Source: Lepidurus packardi (taxonomy: Eukaryota > Arthropoda > Branchiopoda > Notostraca > Triopsidae). Taken from it: a stretch of DNA of 64,000 nucleotides. The position numbers and the translations under genes were made by a program. The notes under the pieces were generated by a model that worked only from the letters and a program-made list of their open reading frames with translations, searched no databases and was not told the origin of the DNA. Below are positions 1 through 11,334 of this stretch, one piece after another (the first letter of the stretch is position 1; every line of letters starts with the position of its first letter). The DNA is taken from assembly GCA_023053545.1 (NCBI GenBank), contig JAKZAN010000002.1, forward strand, positions 4,820,375-4,884,374, given 5' to 3'.

Positions 1-165
1 CACGTCATTTCGCCCGAACATAACCTAAGCTAACCTAACCAAACCTAACCTAGCCAAAAGTTAACCTAACCTAATGCATTTCCGATCCAACTACCAAACC
101 TAACTTAAGCTAACCTAACCTAACCTATCCTAATCAAATCATTTCCAATCCAACTACCAATTTTC
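1..165. repeat. Degenerate telomere-type CCTAA (TTAGG) repeats
   Basis: Many imperfect copies of CTAAC/CCTAA fill this stretch. They are interrupted twice by a related spacer (about 73-98 and 134-160) that contains CCAACTACCAA. The plus strand carries CCTAA, the complement of the arthropod telomere unit TTAGG. The array is too diverged and too short to be an active telomere end, so I read it as an interstitial or subtelomeric relic. It touches the left edge of the window and may continue beyond it. Confidence 0.6.
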
Positions 166-1064
166 AACTCGACTAACACCCGTTTATCATTCGTTTTCGG
201 AGAACGTTTTCAAACAGTAACACACACTAGTGTCATTTTTATCGCCCTGTTCCGAAACTGGAGAGCCTGTTGATATAACCACGAGACCTACAGCACGCCA
301 CTGAATAAAAAGCGGTCAGATGGGTAAGCTGTTGTCAGGTTCGGTTCGATCGTCCGAACAGGCGTCATATAGTGGCTTCTCATTTTGGAGCTTAACAAAT
401 TTCGAAAATTTTGTATTGTTTTCCATCCGAGTTTTCCCCAAATGAAAGTGCTTTTGGAGACCTGATACTTCTTTTTTATTGGAAAAACTAATAGCATCGT
501 AAATGTAAAATGACAAGATCTGTACTCAAATCAACGGAACCGATTTCTTCTACTTTTGAAAATTACACGCAAGAATACATCACCAGGGGATAAGTACCAC
601 CATAAAAAGATTAGATCACCTATAAAAAAAAAACAGTGTAAGTATCTTGAGAAAGTATAAAGTTTCACACAATCAGGTTAGCATTCATATCACTTAAATT
701 CATTGATAGTTGCGTTCAGCATGTAGCAGGATTATTCAATTCGTTTAAGGGCCAATTTGCATGACCAAATATGAAAACGTCTTAGAATAAGTTCTCTATT
801 TTACATTCAGATTCAAAATTGCGAACAAATTTGCTCTGATTCTAGAAGATTCAAGGTTTGAAGATTGATGATTCGAAGGCTGTTTGCATGAGTCTTCAAA
901 CACATCTTTTTATTCAATAATTAATAACAAAATTAAATCTAAAATGACAAGATCACTATTCAAATCAATGGATTATCTGGACCCGATTTTCTTTGATTTC
1001 TAAAACTACACAAAGAATACACAACCAGGATAAGAATCACAAGTCAGGTCATCTATAAGAACAT
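166..1064. other. Gene-free flank with a duplicated 3'-UTR block
   Basis: I see no coding region here. Two related blocks, about 475-620 and 909-1050, share a TTTATT hexamer (AATAAA on the minus strand, at 475-480 and 909-914), the run AAAATGACAAGATC and the following 100 or so bases. The right-hand block is the 3' UTR of the minus-strand gene that ends at 1065. The left-hand block looks like the tail of a lost tandem copy. Confidence 0.6.
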
Positions 1065-3583
1065 TTAGGCAAACTCGTCAACAACGTAATTTTCGGACTC
1101 TAAATTGCCGAGTTCGTTAGCGCTGAATAGGAAAGCGTACTGGTCGCTGACGCTCTTCATCCGATCTTCGATTTGGGTAATCAAAGCGTTCTTCTCGGCC
1201 ATGACTAACGCGATGATCTCCTCCGAGTCGCGAGTACATGAATCTAGTAACTCTCTCCGCTTCTGGTCGATGCTCATGCCAGCTGTTTTGGCGTCAAAGG
1301 CGATCATCTGATCCAGTTTAGCAATGTTCGGCATGATGTACTTGGCCGAGACCTTCGTGTACGTGTCAGCCATGCTATGGACAAAGTACGACGCTTGACT
1401 AGCTTTCATCGCCGAGTCGTAGATGATGTCTAAGGTAATCTCGGACTCCAGCAAGTCCAAGTCAGTACTTGTTTCACTGACGTAACTACGGAAATCGATC
1501 AAACTCTTGCTCATGACCACTTCAACGATGTTTGAAACAGCTTTGAAGTACCGTACTAGGCCGGACCAGTGTTCTTTGAGCTTGCCCAAGGTGACCAACC
1601 CTTCTTGCAAGAGTTTGATGGCTTCTTCGTAGCGGATTTCGCTAAAGTTCATGCGCTGCATCTGGGTCAAGGCTTGGATGTACTCGCGGTTGATCTCCAC
1701 CATCCGATCTCTCGCTTTGTCAGCACTCTCGCGCGCCATCTTGAGGCGCTCTTGGGCGTTCGCCACTTGGAACCTCACGTTCGCGACCGCGATGTCGGAC
1801 GCTCGACCAGACGTCGGCAGATCATTCGACATCGCCGGCGTTCTGCCTGAAACGGGATTACCCATCGAATGAACAGTTTTCTTGAGTTCTTCAGCCTCTT
1901 CGGAGAAATCCTGGATCTTCCCAGTGACCTCTTCGGTATCATTGAACATCTCAGACTGCAACAACTCTTCCAAAGTACCCATGACTTCTATCCCTGCCTG
2001 GCAGATCTTCTCCACCAGCTCACAACCGAGCGCGTCTTCGGCAATCGTATTTAGTCTGATGATGTCTTTCGCGGCGCTGTACTGCGACTTCAGAGTAGAA
2101 TTGTCGTTCCCGAAATCCCTTGCGGCGAACTTGACTAGGCGTGTGGCAATACCAACGATCTTCAGGACGTTCTGACGGTTCTTCAGCAAGCATTCCTCAT
2201 CGAGGTTGACCTTCTCGGAAACGTCAGCAGAGGGAGTACTGGGGCGGTAAGTACCTCCTCCCATGGCACCGCCATTGATCATGCGGTCGAGTCGGAGGGT
2301 GACTATGTCTTTGAATCCGTCCAGCAGGTTCATGCCGATGATCTTCCAGCCGGAGGGCATCTTGCGCATGGCTTCGCGGATATCGTTCTGAGTTTCCTCC
2401 ACTGTTTTCTCTAGATGCTCTTTATCCCTCTTCATTTCTTCGAACATGGTAGCAGTGTTGGTAACGACCACCTTCAACACTTCTTGCTCCTTACGGGTGT
2501 CATCTAGCTGTTGTTCTTTCAAACCTTTGGTAGCGGTGACGGCAGACAGCACCTCGTCCGTGAGGTTCATCACAAGGTCGAAGCTGTCAACGACTTGCAA
2601 GGAGAGGGTAACGCTCCGCTCCGCGGCCTCTTGAATCCGCATGAGCGGGACAGGGAGGAGTTTGATGATCAGTTTCGTGTTCTTGGACACCAGGATCCGC
2701 GTCGCGTCTTTCATGTAGAACGGGACGTTTAGCGCGTAGAGGCGGATCTGGTCCATGTTAGTGTGCGCGCGCATGAAAGCTTGGTAGCCAGAGTTGCTGA
2801 TTTGGACAAGACTCGCCCGGAAACTCGCAGGGTACTTCATGAACGCGTACCCCCCTTCAGGCTGGATCTCATTGAGGGGGAAGTCGGACATGCTGGACGC
2901 TACCACCATTAAGTCCCCTAAGACACTAATACCCAAGGGTGCCGGGCTTAACAGTTGTTCCCAGTTGAAACTAGAGCCGATCGTCATGCGGAAGTCTTCA
3001 TACATGGCCGAAGGAGCCGAGACATTCTTGTTGGCTACCTCGATCTTCTCGATTATAGTCACTGAAATCAACAATCATAACCTTCTTACTAGAATCAACT
3101 ATGACACTCAGATAAGCTTAAAGGTGTGTCGTGTGGCGTCTGTTCTTAACCTTCTTACTAGAATCAACTTTGACATTCAGATAAGCTTAAAGGTGTGGCG
3201 TCTGTTTTTCTTTAGTAGTAACCGTATTAGTAAGTAACCGTATGAACTATAGAAAGGTAAACAAAGGCCAACTTACATGGTCTAGGTGCTTTTGTTGTTG
3301 TCGTCGTTGTAGGTTTTCGTAGTTGGAACTTGGGTCGGCTTCCTACGTTTGGAAAATCACACAGTTAGCATACCGATTAAGAAAAACGAACTTGAAGTAA
3401 CCAGTAACGAATTGGCTCTTTAACAATCTGAAGCTGAAGCTTTCTAACAATCTGAAGCTGAAGCTGAAACAATCCGAAGAATAGCAGCTTTTAAAGTCTA
3501 CCTTTACCTGGTGTTGGCGGAGCAGCTTGACCAGTAGCTGCTAGTACTAAAATCAGCGCCGTCAGTTGAATCTGATGCTTCAT
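1065..3583 (-). CDS. Secreted 712-residue helical protein, unnamed family
   Basis: Three exons on the minus strand: 3583-3508, 3342-3277 and 3061-1065, with GT-AG borders and both introns in phase 1. They give 712 codons and a TAA stop. Exon 1 starts MKHQIQLTALILVLAATGQA, a clear signal peptide. Exon 2 encodes a short Pro/Thr linker with six threonines. The rest is predicted helical: an N-terminal part (about residues 50-280), an amphipathic and glycine-rich stretch (about 283-318), then long charged helices. Near residues 541-563 is the pattern LGKLKEHWSGLVRYF, which I associate with alpha-helical pore-forming or Cry6/Hbl-like proteins found in many eukaryotes. That link is from memory and weak. 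A TATATATATA box lies at 3685-3676. The gene diverges from the next secreted coiled-coil gene. Splicing is well supported; function is unknown. Confidence 0.85.
3079..3212. repeat. Tandem duplication inside an intron
   Basis: Two copies of about 65 bp (3079-3146 and 3148-3212) share AACCTTCTTACTAGAATCAA and AGATAAGCTTAAAGGTGTG. They lie in the second intron of the minus-strand secreted-protein gene. A smaller doublet with CAATCTGAAGCTGAAGCT lies in the first intron near 3423-3465. Both are recent local duplications, and I see no further function. Confidence 0.75.
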
Positions 3584-3935
3584 TTTCAAGTCCCTCACGT
3601 AGGAGTACCTGTACGCTTTAACTCGGATTGGAAAACTGAATCAGAGTGCTTATGGCGCAGTTTCAGTGGGGACAGTATATATATACCTCCACACGCTCGC
3701 GTCTGTTTCCATGGGGGAATCCAGGAGCTGAGTGGTCGGATGTCCACGCCTAGTTTTTTGCTCAGCAACGGGCGCGGGGAAGTTCTGGAGGTCAAATGTC
3801 AGTGGGAATTTTCCCCAAGATTGATGTGGGAAACTTGATCTACTATAAACAAACATCTGACGCATTTCAAGTACGAAAGAGTTGATAGAGTGCGCAGTTG
3901 CGTTTGGCCTCCTATGCATACCTTATAGCATAAAC

Positions 3936-3972
3936 TACTTCGGCCTCAAATAGGCTATTTGAGGCCGAAGTA
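3936..3972. repeat. 37-nt palindrome, 18-bp arms around one base
   Basis: The left arm TACTTCGGCCTCAAATAG and the right arm CTATTTGAGGCCGAAGTA are exact reverse complements around a single G at 3954. It lies between the two divergent promoters. It could be a dimeric factor site or a small hairpin; I recognise no known site. Confidence 0.9.
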
Positions 3973-4326
3973 TTACCATTTGGGTTCGATTTGGTCTCGA
4001 AACGGAATCAGAATCTTACGCATTGATTCTAGAATGTACGGCATTCAAAACTCATGTTCAACTGTCGAAATTATGGCAAAAAACGATGACTCATCTGCAG
4101 TTAAACTCGACTATTCGCGATACTAAACATCTAAGACAGATTCCGAGTCACGTCCACCGCTTTTGAAACGGGGGGTTTTCTTGTTCCCATTCTACAATGT
4201 TGCTTGGTTAACCGACATTGACTTTGAGACGAAAGGAAAAGTGATCCGACGGTCGGAGGGGAATTCCAGGAGCTCCAGGACCGTCCGATTCACTGTGGGA
4301 GGAAGTGACCAAATCGTGGCTTTAAG

Positions 4327-4334
4327 TATAAATA
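4327..4334 (+). promoter_or_regulatory. TATA box of the 340-residue secreted-protein gene
   Basis: TATAAATA stands 47 bases upstream of the ATG at 4381. This spacing leaves a 5' leader of roughly 20-25 bases. It is a consensus match in a sensible position. Confidence 0.65.
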
Positions 4335-4380
4335 CCAGCTTCGGCTGACCATCAAATACACAGAACCGAGCTTCCTTTCC

Positions 4381-5567
4381 ATGATGAAACTTACTGGGCT
4401 TCTGCTAGTCGCAGTCCTACTCTGCGACACTTCTGGTAAGTTATATTTATTCATAGTTAGGCTTCTTTAAACAAAATTAATGTATGGTCATTGGTTTTCA
4501 TAGGAGTTTCGTCGAGTCAAGTCTTTCAGAACTTTATCAATGAAGTGAAACCCCCGTTTTCGCAAGCGTTGCAGCAACTGGATGGATTAGTACGAGTCGC
4601 GGTCGCCGAAAGTGCCAAGTACGACGCTGGCCATCCGCTTGACGAGAACTACTTCCGTAACCCTGCCATCCAGGGCGCCATCAGCGCCACCCATGTACCT
4701 TTAACGCAAGCTCACAGCATCGCCCAGAGACACGTCAATGACTACGCAAACTTGATCAGTCAGCAGACAGGGAGTATTGGGTCCTTAGAAGGTACCATTG
4801 CCACTCATCGGAACCAGATCGCTGCCCTCAGCCAGTCGAAGGTGTCGCTCCAGAGCACTCTAGCGTCAGTCCAAGAAAGCCTGAACCACAACCAGCGGAT
4901 GTTGGATGACGCGCGGGCGCAGTTGGATCACCAACGCCGCAATCTGGCGAAAAAGAAGAAGCGTAGGAAGCTCTGGCGATGGGTAACTGTCCTCGTTCCA
5001 CCCGCAGGTATAGTTTCCAAAAGTACCCTTGCATTGTCCTCTGAATGCCTACAATGCTAAAACGTTTTTTTTTTTTGTGTGTTTGGCTTGGGGATTTCTA
5101 TAGGAATCGGTTTAATCATCACCGAAAAGGATGTTCGTAATACGGAGGGTCGCATTGGAGACTTGGAACGGATTGTGCAGGGCCATCAGCAATCTAAACA
5201 GCAAACTGAAGCGAGTTTACAACAAGTCAATACCCAGATCACCGACAATGAAAACGCAGCAGCTGCTGCCACCTCCCAACTGCAGCAGACACAAGCGTCG
5301 TTGGATACTTCGAAGCGGGAACGAGATGTTATCCTTCAATTGGGCGAGAAACTCAAGTCTTCTACGGTTTTCTTGACGGAGTTCCAAGGCAAAGTCAATG
5401 TTCTTCATGACAGTAATCGTATTACGATTCTGTTCGACGCCATTATAGTGTCATTGGAGAGTTTACTGTCCTTCATGGCGGCTAATTTGGAGAACCAAAT
5501 TGCCGTTCTGGCAACGAGCCAAGCGTTGGAAACAGTTCGGCAATTGCTCGCTAGGGCTAGTGCTTAA
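4381..5567 (+). CDS. Secreted coiled-coil protein with central hydrophobic segment
   Basis: Exons 4381-4435, 4504-5007 and 5104-5567 join with GT-AG borders in phase 1 to give 340 residues. Exon 1 is a signal peptide (MMKLTGLLLVAVLLC). Two long Gln/Ser/Ala-rich coiled coils (about residues 100-165 and 200-270) flank a basic patch, KKKKRRK (about 168-174), and a hydrophobic stretch (LWRWVTVLVPPAG, then IGLII, about 175-192), which intron 2 splits. A last helical part ends at residue 340. Two coiled coils around a hydrophobic turn are the plan of ClyA/Hbl-like alpha-helical pore formers, but also of other extracellular rods. I assign no function. The ATG pair at 4381/4384 follows a TATA box at the right distance. 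The divergent neighbour is also secreted and helical and also has a phase-1 intron just after the signal peptide, so the two may be distant relatives. Confidence 0.9.
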
Positions 5568-6277
5568 CCTGCAGTTTTTGCTTTATGAATGTGTGTTTTT
5601 ATTTGCTGGTGTTTTAACAAAACAAATTTGCTGTTTAATGTGTCGTTTAAATGTTGATCTTTTGTAAAGAATGAATTGCATACAAGCTCTTGTGGATACA
5701 GTCAAAGCCTCTTTGAACCTCAAAATAACCAAGTACCCAAAATAACAAAAACTGGTATTTTTGGAAGACTTATTTTCATTCGAAGCTCGTAATTTTAGAA
5801 ACGCGAACAGCGGTTTCATACAGAACGTAAGCGTTGGTGCTGAAATTTGACAGATTGGCGCAATTGTGTGCAGCGCGTAGTTCAAATGACCTCAAGAAGT
5901 AGACTCATGGTACGCTTGGAGCGCTCAAGTTATTCTGCCAAAAAGCAGCTTCATGAACTGAAAGCCACTCCTTCCTAGTTTTCGCAAGTTTATTTGTTTG
6001 ACTGTCATAGAGAGTAGTGTCTGTCATTTATAAGTAACTTAACTTAACGCAGTTGAAATTAAAACTCCAACTTTCAGGGCGATACACTGTCAATACCGTT
6101 CCTTAATGGCTAAACCTTCGGTCCTCCCAAATTTTTTTTTAAAGCGACTGTTCGTGTATTGACCTTGGAGCTTTTTTTTATCAGACATCCTGTAGCTTAT
6201 CTAGTGAGTGCTGTGCAACTCATAAGCTCATTAACTCACAACAACTGTCTAGTTTCATTTAAAAAATAGGTACCAAA
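5568..6277. promoter_or_regulatory. Intergenic; duplicated upstream region of HEPN gene
   Basis: No gene is seen here. The stretch from about 5878 to 6180 recurs upstream of the decayed HEPN copy (about 10,728-11,230). Shared pieces include ACGCTTGGAGCG, CAAGTTATTCTGCC and the run around GCGATA(C/T)ACTGT. The duplication therefore took in the 5' flank, presumably with the promoter. I found no convincing TATA box. Confidence 0.6.
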
Positions 6278-9200
6278 ATGGAAGAGCGGATGGGCAGAAT
6301 ATTAAACTGGCTTAAGTTGACCTTTCTAGTGGACTACGTCACACCAGAGCTTCAAAAATTGTTACTGGAAAAATGGAAAAAGGTGCGTGGCTTCGAATGG
6401 GACGGCTCTCCCGAGTCTATAACTTTCCTTAAGGAAACTATTGGAAAGAAGGATTTCAAAAGTGCCAGTGGTTCTGTCCGAAAAAGTATCGACAAAGGCG
6501 ACATTGCGAATTGGGATCTGACCGCCGTGTCCCATGTCTTACGTTCCTTAAACAGCGAATGGGTTTCGGTAGAAGAAAAAGAGCGAATGGAAGCCGCAGT
6601 ACAGACCAGAAACCATTTGGCGCATCACCCTTCCAAAGTAATCCCTCAAGAAGAATTCTGCGACAAGTGGCAAACTCTGATTAGCCTTCTGTCGTTCCTT
6701 AATGTCCCAACTGCCCAGATTGAGGAGGAAATCCAGTCCCGGACTTCCAATCTGTCTTCCCTTTACTCACCGAGCGTTTCGAACGCCGAGGCAAACAAAC
6801 TAAAGGACGAAGGCAACACAGCGTTCAGGAATGCAGACTATGCGCAAGCCATCGAGAAATTTGATAACGCTCTCAAGGTTGTCTCGCTGAAGGAAGCCGA
6901 GCGGGGCGTTCTGTTCTCAAATCGTTCTGCTGCCTTCCTCCAGATGGCGAAGGCGACGCAGGGTCAAGAACGGAAGCATTTCGCCAAGCGTGCCGAGAAC
7001 GACGCGAAAAAAGCGGCCCATTTACAACCCATGTGGAATAAAGCTCATTTCCGTCTAGGTGACGCATACCAGCTGTTGGAGAAGTACGAGAAGGCTATTA
7101 CCGCCTATGAGGAAGCTTTGAGCTTGGATCCGTCTTTGGAAGTTGTATGGACACGAAGAGACGAATGTCGTCAGGAACTTGGTAAACGTCAAAGACGGGA
7201 CCATATGGATACTATGAATATGCATGCGCGGAGCACTGAAGAGATGATAGAAACAATCAACCAAAATCAGAAGAATAAGATTTGTACCAAAGAATTATAC
7301 GAAAAATTTATGGAATGCTTTAGTGGAATCTTTTTCTTTTTTCGTTATTAGGAATAGATCGAAGAATAGCATATGCAAATAAAAAATATCATTCGGGTTG
7401 AATGTGGGCTGGAGTGACTAAGTGATATGAAAGTGGAGATGCTTTAGCCGATGTGTCAGAAGGCATTCGGTATCGCGATGGAAGAGATACAGCCATAAAC
7501 TATGAACTCGCAGCGAAACACTTTTCCCGAGCTGCGAGCAAAGGAAACGCTCAAGGAATCTACGAACTGGCACTCTTAACCCAAGCAGGTCGAGGGGTTA
7601 AGAAGGATTATCGTTTGGCTCTTCAACTGTACAAACAAGCTGCAGAGATGCCGCCTTTCTTAGACGGTGGCGCGATAAACGAGGGTATCCTTCCTGCTAT
7701 GCACTGCATTGCATTGATGTACGATGAAGGTGTGGGTGTCGATATGAGCTATGTTACGGTAATAACATATTCATCACATATAACTTGTAGGTAACAAACA
7801 ACTTAATAAGATATCCAATGCATGCAAGGTCCATTACGAACGTATTGGACATGTAGTGCAGTCTTAGTTCAAGTAAAAATTAATGATGGCTAGCGCGTTT
7901 ATATGCAGCCTATGCATGTAAAAGAGTTCAAATGAAATGAATCATTAAAATGAAACCTCTTTTTAGGCTTTCAAATGGTACAAGCGCGCTGCCGATCTGG
8001 GGTACGGTCCGTCCGCCAACAATCTCGCTATTATGTACAACACAGGGAAGGGAGTACTTGAGCAAGATTCAGTGAAAGCTGTACAGTACTGGAAACTGGC
8101 AGCTCAAGGCAAAATTACACGAGCAATGTATTCTTTAGCTGAACATTATCTGAAGATTGGAGACGCTGGACAAGCTCGGAATTGGTTCAAATTTGCTGTT
8201 GAAGGAGGGGAAATCAAAGCTATGTCAATCCAACAAGAATTCGAGGCCGAATGCAAAGCAATAGAAGAGGAAAACAGTAAAGCAATACCCGATTTGGGAA
8301 AATGGGAAAAGGAAAATAACCTATCTTCGAGCAAGGTGTCTGTCAAAGATAGACTGAACAGATTCTTGTATAGTAACTACCCCGACATGCACAAGTTTAT
8401 GGAGCAAATTGATAAGGTTCATCGTCGAAGTATGGCCGTGTCTCCGTTAAGTCGCACAAACGCTTTTAAGTACTATAAAGTAATAGCAGAATACGCCTGC
8501 CAAGGTCGAGTCTATGCTCAACAGGTCCTCAGAGCGATGCACCATTTTATGTTAGCATATGGTTGGCTAGAAATCTATAAAGAAGCCCCAGACGCCAGTA
8601 TTGGTGATTCTGTCATTACAGAAGCGGCCCATTGCTTTGAAACAGCGGGATATATTAGCAAATTTTCGGCGGAAGATAAAATTGTACTGATGGAATTAGT
8701 GAAGCAAAAGCTGGCCAACTTGAAAGGGCAAACTTGCGACATGGATTGTTACGCGAGAATATGCTACGTGCACTTACACATAGCGTCCTATGTAGAAAAC
8801 GTGAAATTCCTTGAAAAATGCATTGATCGATACCCGAAAGTTCCGTATTTCTACCATGTTTTAGCCTCCATGCATGGCTTTCTCCAAACATGCGATGAAG
8901 GCATCAAAGTAACGCAAAAGGGGTTGGATTTGTTTCCTGATAACTACGAACTAATGTACTGCAAAGCTGCTTTGACAAAGTTGGCTTTTGAAGGAAGCCA
9001 AGGCAGTCAGAACGCAATACGTTGCTATGAGGTATTTCTTCAACATGCTCCTTCGGATCATCGAAAAGTCCCAGAATCGTACTATTCCATGGCTCTTCTC
9101 ACTCTGGGAAGCCCTTCGCAGAACTATGACGCACCAATTGACGCAGCAATAAGAACCTGTTATGAAAAGGGATTGGAGAGTGAGAAGCAATTACTGCCTT

Positions 9201-9973
9201 GTTTCCTTCCTTACGAAGACCGTTCCAACTCTAAAGCCTTGGTTGGTCTGTTTCTTGAAATGAAAGCAAAAAATCCTAAAAAGGAATTGAGTTTGGTTGG
9301 GAAATCCGTGTATAACACAAAAGAGAGCCCTATGCGCAAGTTGAGCAGACTGACGGATCCAGTTCGAGTGCAGACTATCCTTAACCATCGAAAATCAATT
9401 AGCGGTGCTAGTAGAAATGAGTTCGATTCAACTACCGAAATCGCAACTACTATTATTCCCCGTTACGCGCAATGTGCTCCTTCTACCCTAGTTGGTTTAA
9501 AATCCATCACGCTGTCGGAAATGAATCCTATGGTGGATAAAGTGTATAAAGGTCACGTCATGGATGTCGTTATTATTGACGACCCTGCACTTATAGTCTC
9601 ACTTTGTGTTGTTCTAGAAGACAACGAAGGAGATGTCATGCGTGGATTCTTTTACAATGTCGAAGGCGACAACAGGATCAAGTACGGTGCCAAAATTTCC
9701 ATTCTGCATCCTTACATGAGGATTGGCGCACATGATCAAAGACCTGGAATTCGCGTTGACGATCCTAAAACGCTCTTCTTCCACGAAGAAGGTTCTAATA
9801 AGCGCCGTTGCCGGTATTGCGGCGAAAAGAACGCCAAATTTACTTGCGCGCTTTGCAAGACAGTTGACTACTGCTCCAAAGAGTGTCAAACTAACGATTG
9901 GAAGATTTTGCAACACAAGTTGATTTGCAATACAAAATCAAAATCCCGGCCTAACACAGTTATAACGCTGTGA
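6278..9973 (+). CDS. HEPN-TPR-Sel1-MYND multidomain protein
   Basis: Exons 6278-7322, 7448-7758 and 7967-9973 give 1120 residues. Introns are phase 1 and phase 0; the first donor, GTGGAA, is weak. Residues 1-145 match the DZIP3-like HEPN family, with the motif RNHLAH (R111, H116) of HEPN ribonucleases. Residues 172-298 are TPRs (such as NADYAQAIEKFDNAL). Residues 353 to about 520 are Sel1-like repeats (ALQLYKQAAE, AFKWYKRAADLGYG, AVQYWKLAAQG). More helical repeats follow, and residues 1067-1106 form a complete MYND finger with the order C-x2-C-x8-C-x2-C-x5-C-x3-C-x9-H-x3-C. No signal peptide or membrane segment is seen. Such proteins may be RNA-linked scaffolds or defence or regulatory proteins; that role is inference. 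The ATG has a good context (CCAAAATGG). AATAAA lies at 10,149. A decayed tandem copy follows. Confidence 0.9.
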
Positions 9974-10148
9974 CGAGGATGAGTTACCATTGTTACAAGA
10001 GTCATGTAGCAGTCAGTGTAGTGTTTTCTTTCAAATGTGTCTTTCCCAGCTGAATAACTATGAACAAAATGAAACAATTTCTTAGTGGAATGTGTTTCCC
10101 TGAAAATCTAAACCTTTGCCTTTGATAAACCTTTGGCCTTAAAGTGTT

Positions 10149-10154
10149 AATAAA
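10149..10154 (+). terminator. Poly(A) signal AATAAA
   Basis: A perfect AATAAA lies 176 bases after the TGA stop of the HEPN-TPR-MYND gene. It is the first consensus hexamer I see downstream. Confidence 0.6.
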
Positions 10155-10784
10155 CCTGTATGTATCACACTTGTAGCGGGAAATGTGGAAAGAATGGGAA
10201 AAGTAATACCATCTCACACCTTTTTTTTTCCTGCAGATGATTAAGAGCTCGGGTTCCACCTTCATTAAAGAAATCCCTGGTTAGATATTTTGCGTGAGAT
10301 GATTTATTTTGCGTAATTTTGAGGGTGGTGGAAACTAATTTCAAAACCGGGCTACTGTCTTTTTCTGTAAGATACTTCTATGCATTGTTTCCCATGTTCA
10401 CCCTTTTTAACGAGGATTATGTAATATTTTTTAGTCACGTTGCTTTTAGCTTTATTCACAATCACGCTGGTTTTGCCATTACTCAGCAGGTTTGAATGCA
10501 GTGATCGATCTAATTTGTTGGTTCTAAACCCCCCGGTATATTATTGTATCAGAGGTTGTAAATTGGAAAATACATCCGCCTTAATTCGACTTAATTATAG
10601 CCCTAGAACGGTTTAATTTGTAACTGCCATTCCCGCATTAATTTAGTTTAAAAATCGTATATTTGACAACCCTGGAACACGCTTTCTTTCAATGAATTTT
10701 GTTGCAGAAGCCACTGGTATCCTAACGCAGCTGCAATTAAAACCCCAAATTTTACAGCGATATACTGTAAAAACAAGTTCTTGG

Positions 10785-10853
10785 TAATTACGTGCATCTT
10801 ATTTATATAATTACATGCATCTTATTTATATAATTACATGCATCTTATTGTCA
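10785..10853. repeat. Three tandem copies of a 23-bp unit
   Basis: The unit TAATTACATGCATCTTATTT plus ATA repeats three times with one A/G change and a diverged last end. It interrupts the copied 5' flank of the HEPN paralogue and is absent from the parent flank. Confidence 0.85.
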
Positions 10854-11334
10854 CCCCTATTTTTTTTTAAAGTGACTGCTTTGACTTTGGAGCGTTTTTT
10901 GGAAGACACAGACAATTCAATTGTATGTAGCACGTAGTTCAAAATGACCCCGAGAAGTACACTCATTAGACGCTTGGAGCGCACAAGTTATTCTGCCGAA
11001 AAACAGATTCATGTCCTTGGAATGTAACTCCTTTTTGGTTTTTGCACTTCAAGTGCCTTTTTTCCCTGTCATTGAAAGTAACGTCTGTCATATAAATAAG
11101 TAGCCTATATAACCTATATATAACGCGAACGGCAGTTGCAATTAAAATTCAAAAACACCTTATCACTATTTTTTAAAAGGGAGTGCTTTAATCTTGGAGA
11201 TTTTTTGGAAGACAACCTGTGGCTGACTTAGTGACTGCTTATCTTTTGTGCTGCTAATAAGTAACAGTTAATAATGCTACTATAATTAACACACGACAAC
11301 GAACCAAGTTTGATTTAGAAAAAAAGGTTAAAAA

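Larger units (their letters stand above)
3584..4380. promoter_or_regulatory. Shared region between two divergent genes
   Basis: This 797-bp spacer separates the start codons of the two divergent secreted-protein genes. It holds a TATA run near 3676-3685 for the minus-strand gene and TATAAATA at 4327-4334 for the plus-strand gene, 47 bases before its ATG. A near-perfect palindrome lies at 3936-3972. The layout permits joint control of both genes. Confidence 0.55.
9974..11334. other. Intergenic; 3' UTR, then duplicated upstream flank
   Basis: The 3' UTR of the HEPN-TPR-MYND gene should end shortly after AATAAA at 10,149-10,154. Nothing coding follows. From about 10,728 the DNA copies the 5' flank of that gene and leads to the HEPN copy at 11,335. 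The phrase TTTGACTTTGGAGCG...TTTTTTGGAAGAC occurs near 10,872 and again, altered, near 11,185, so the flank was duplicated twice. Confidence 0.6.
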
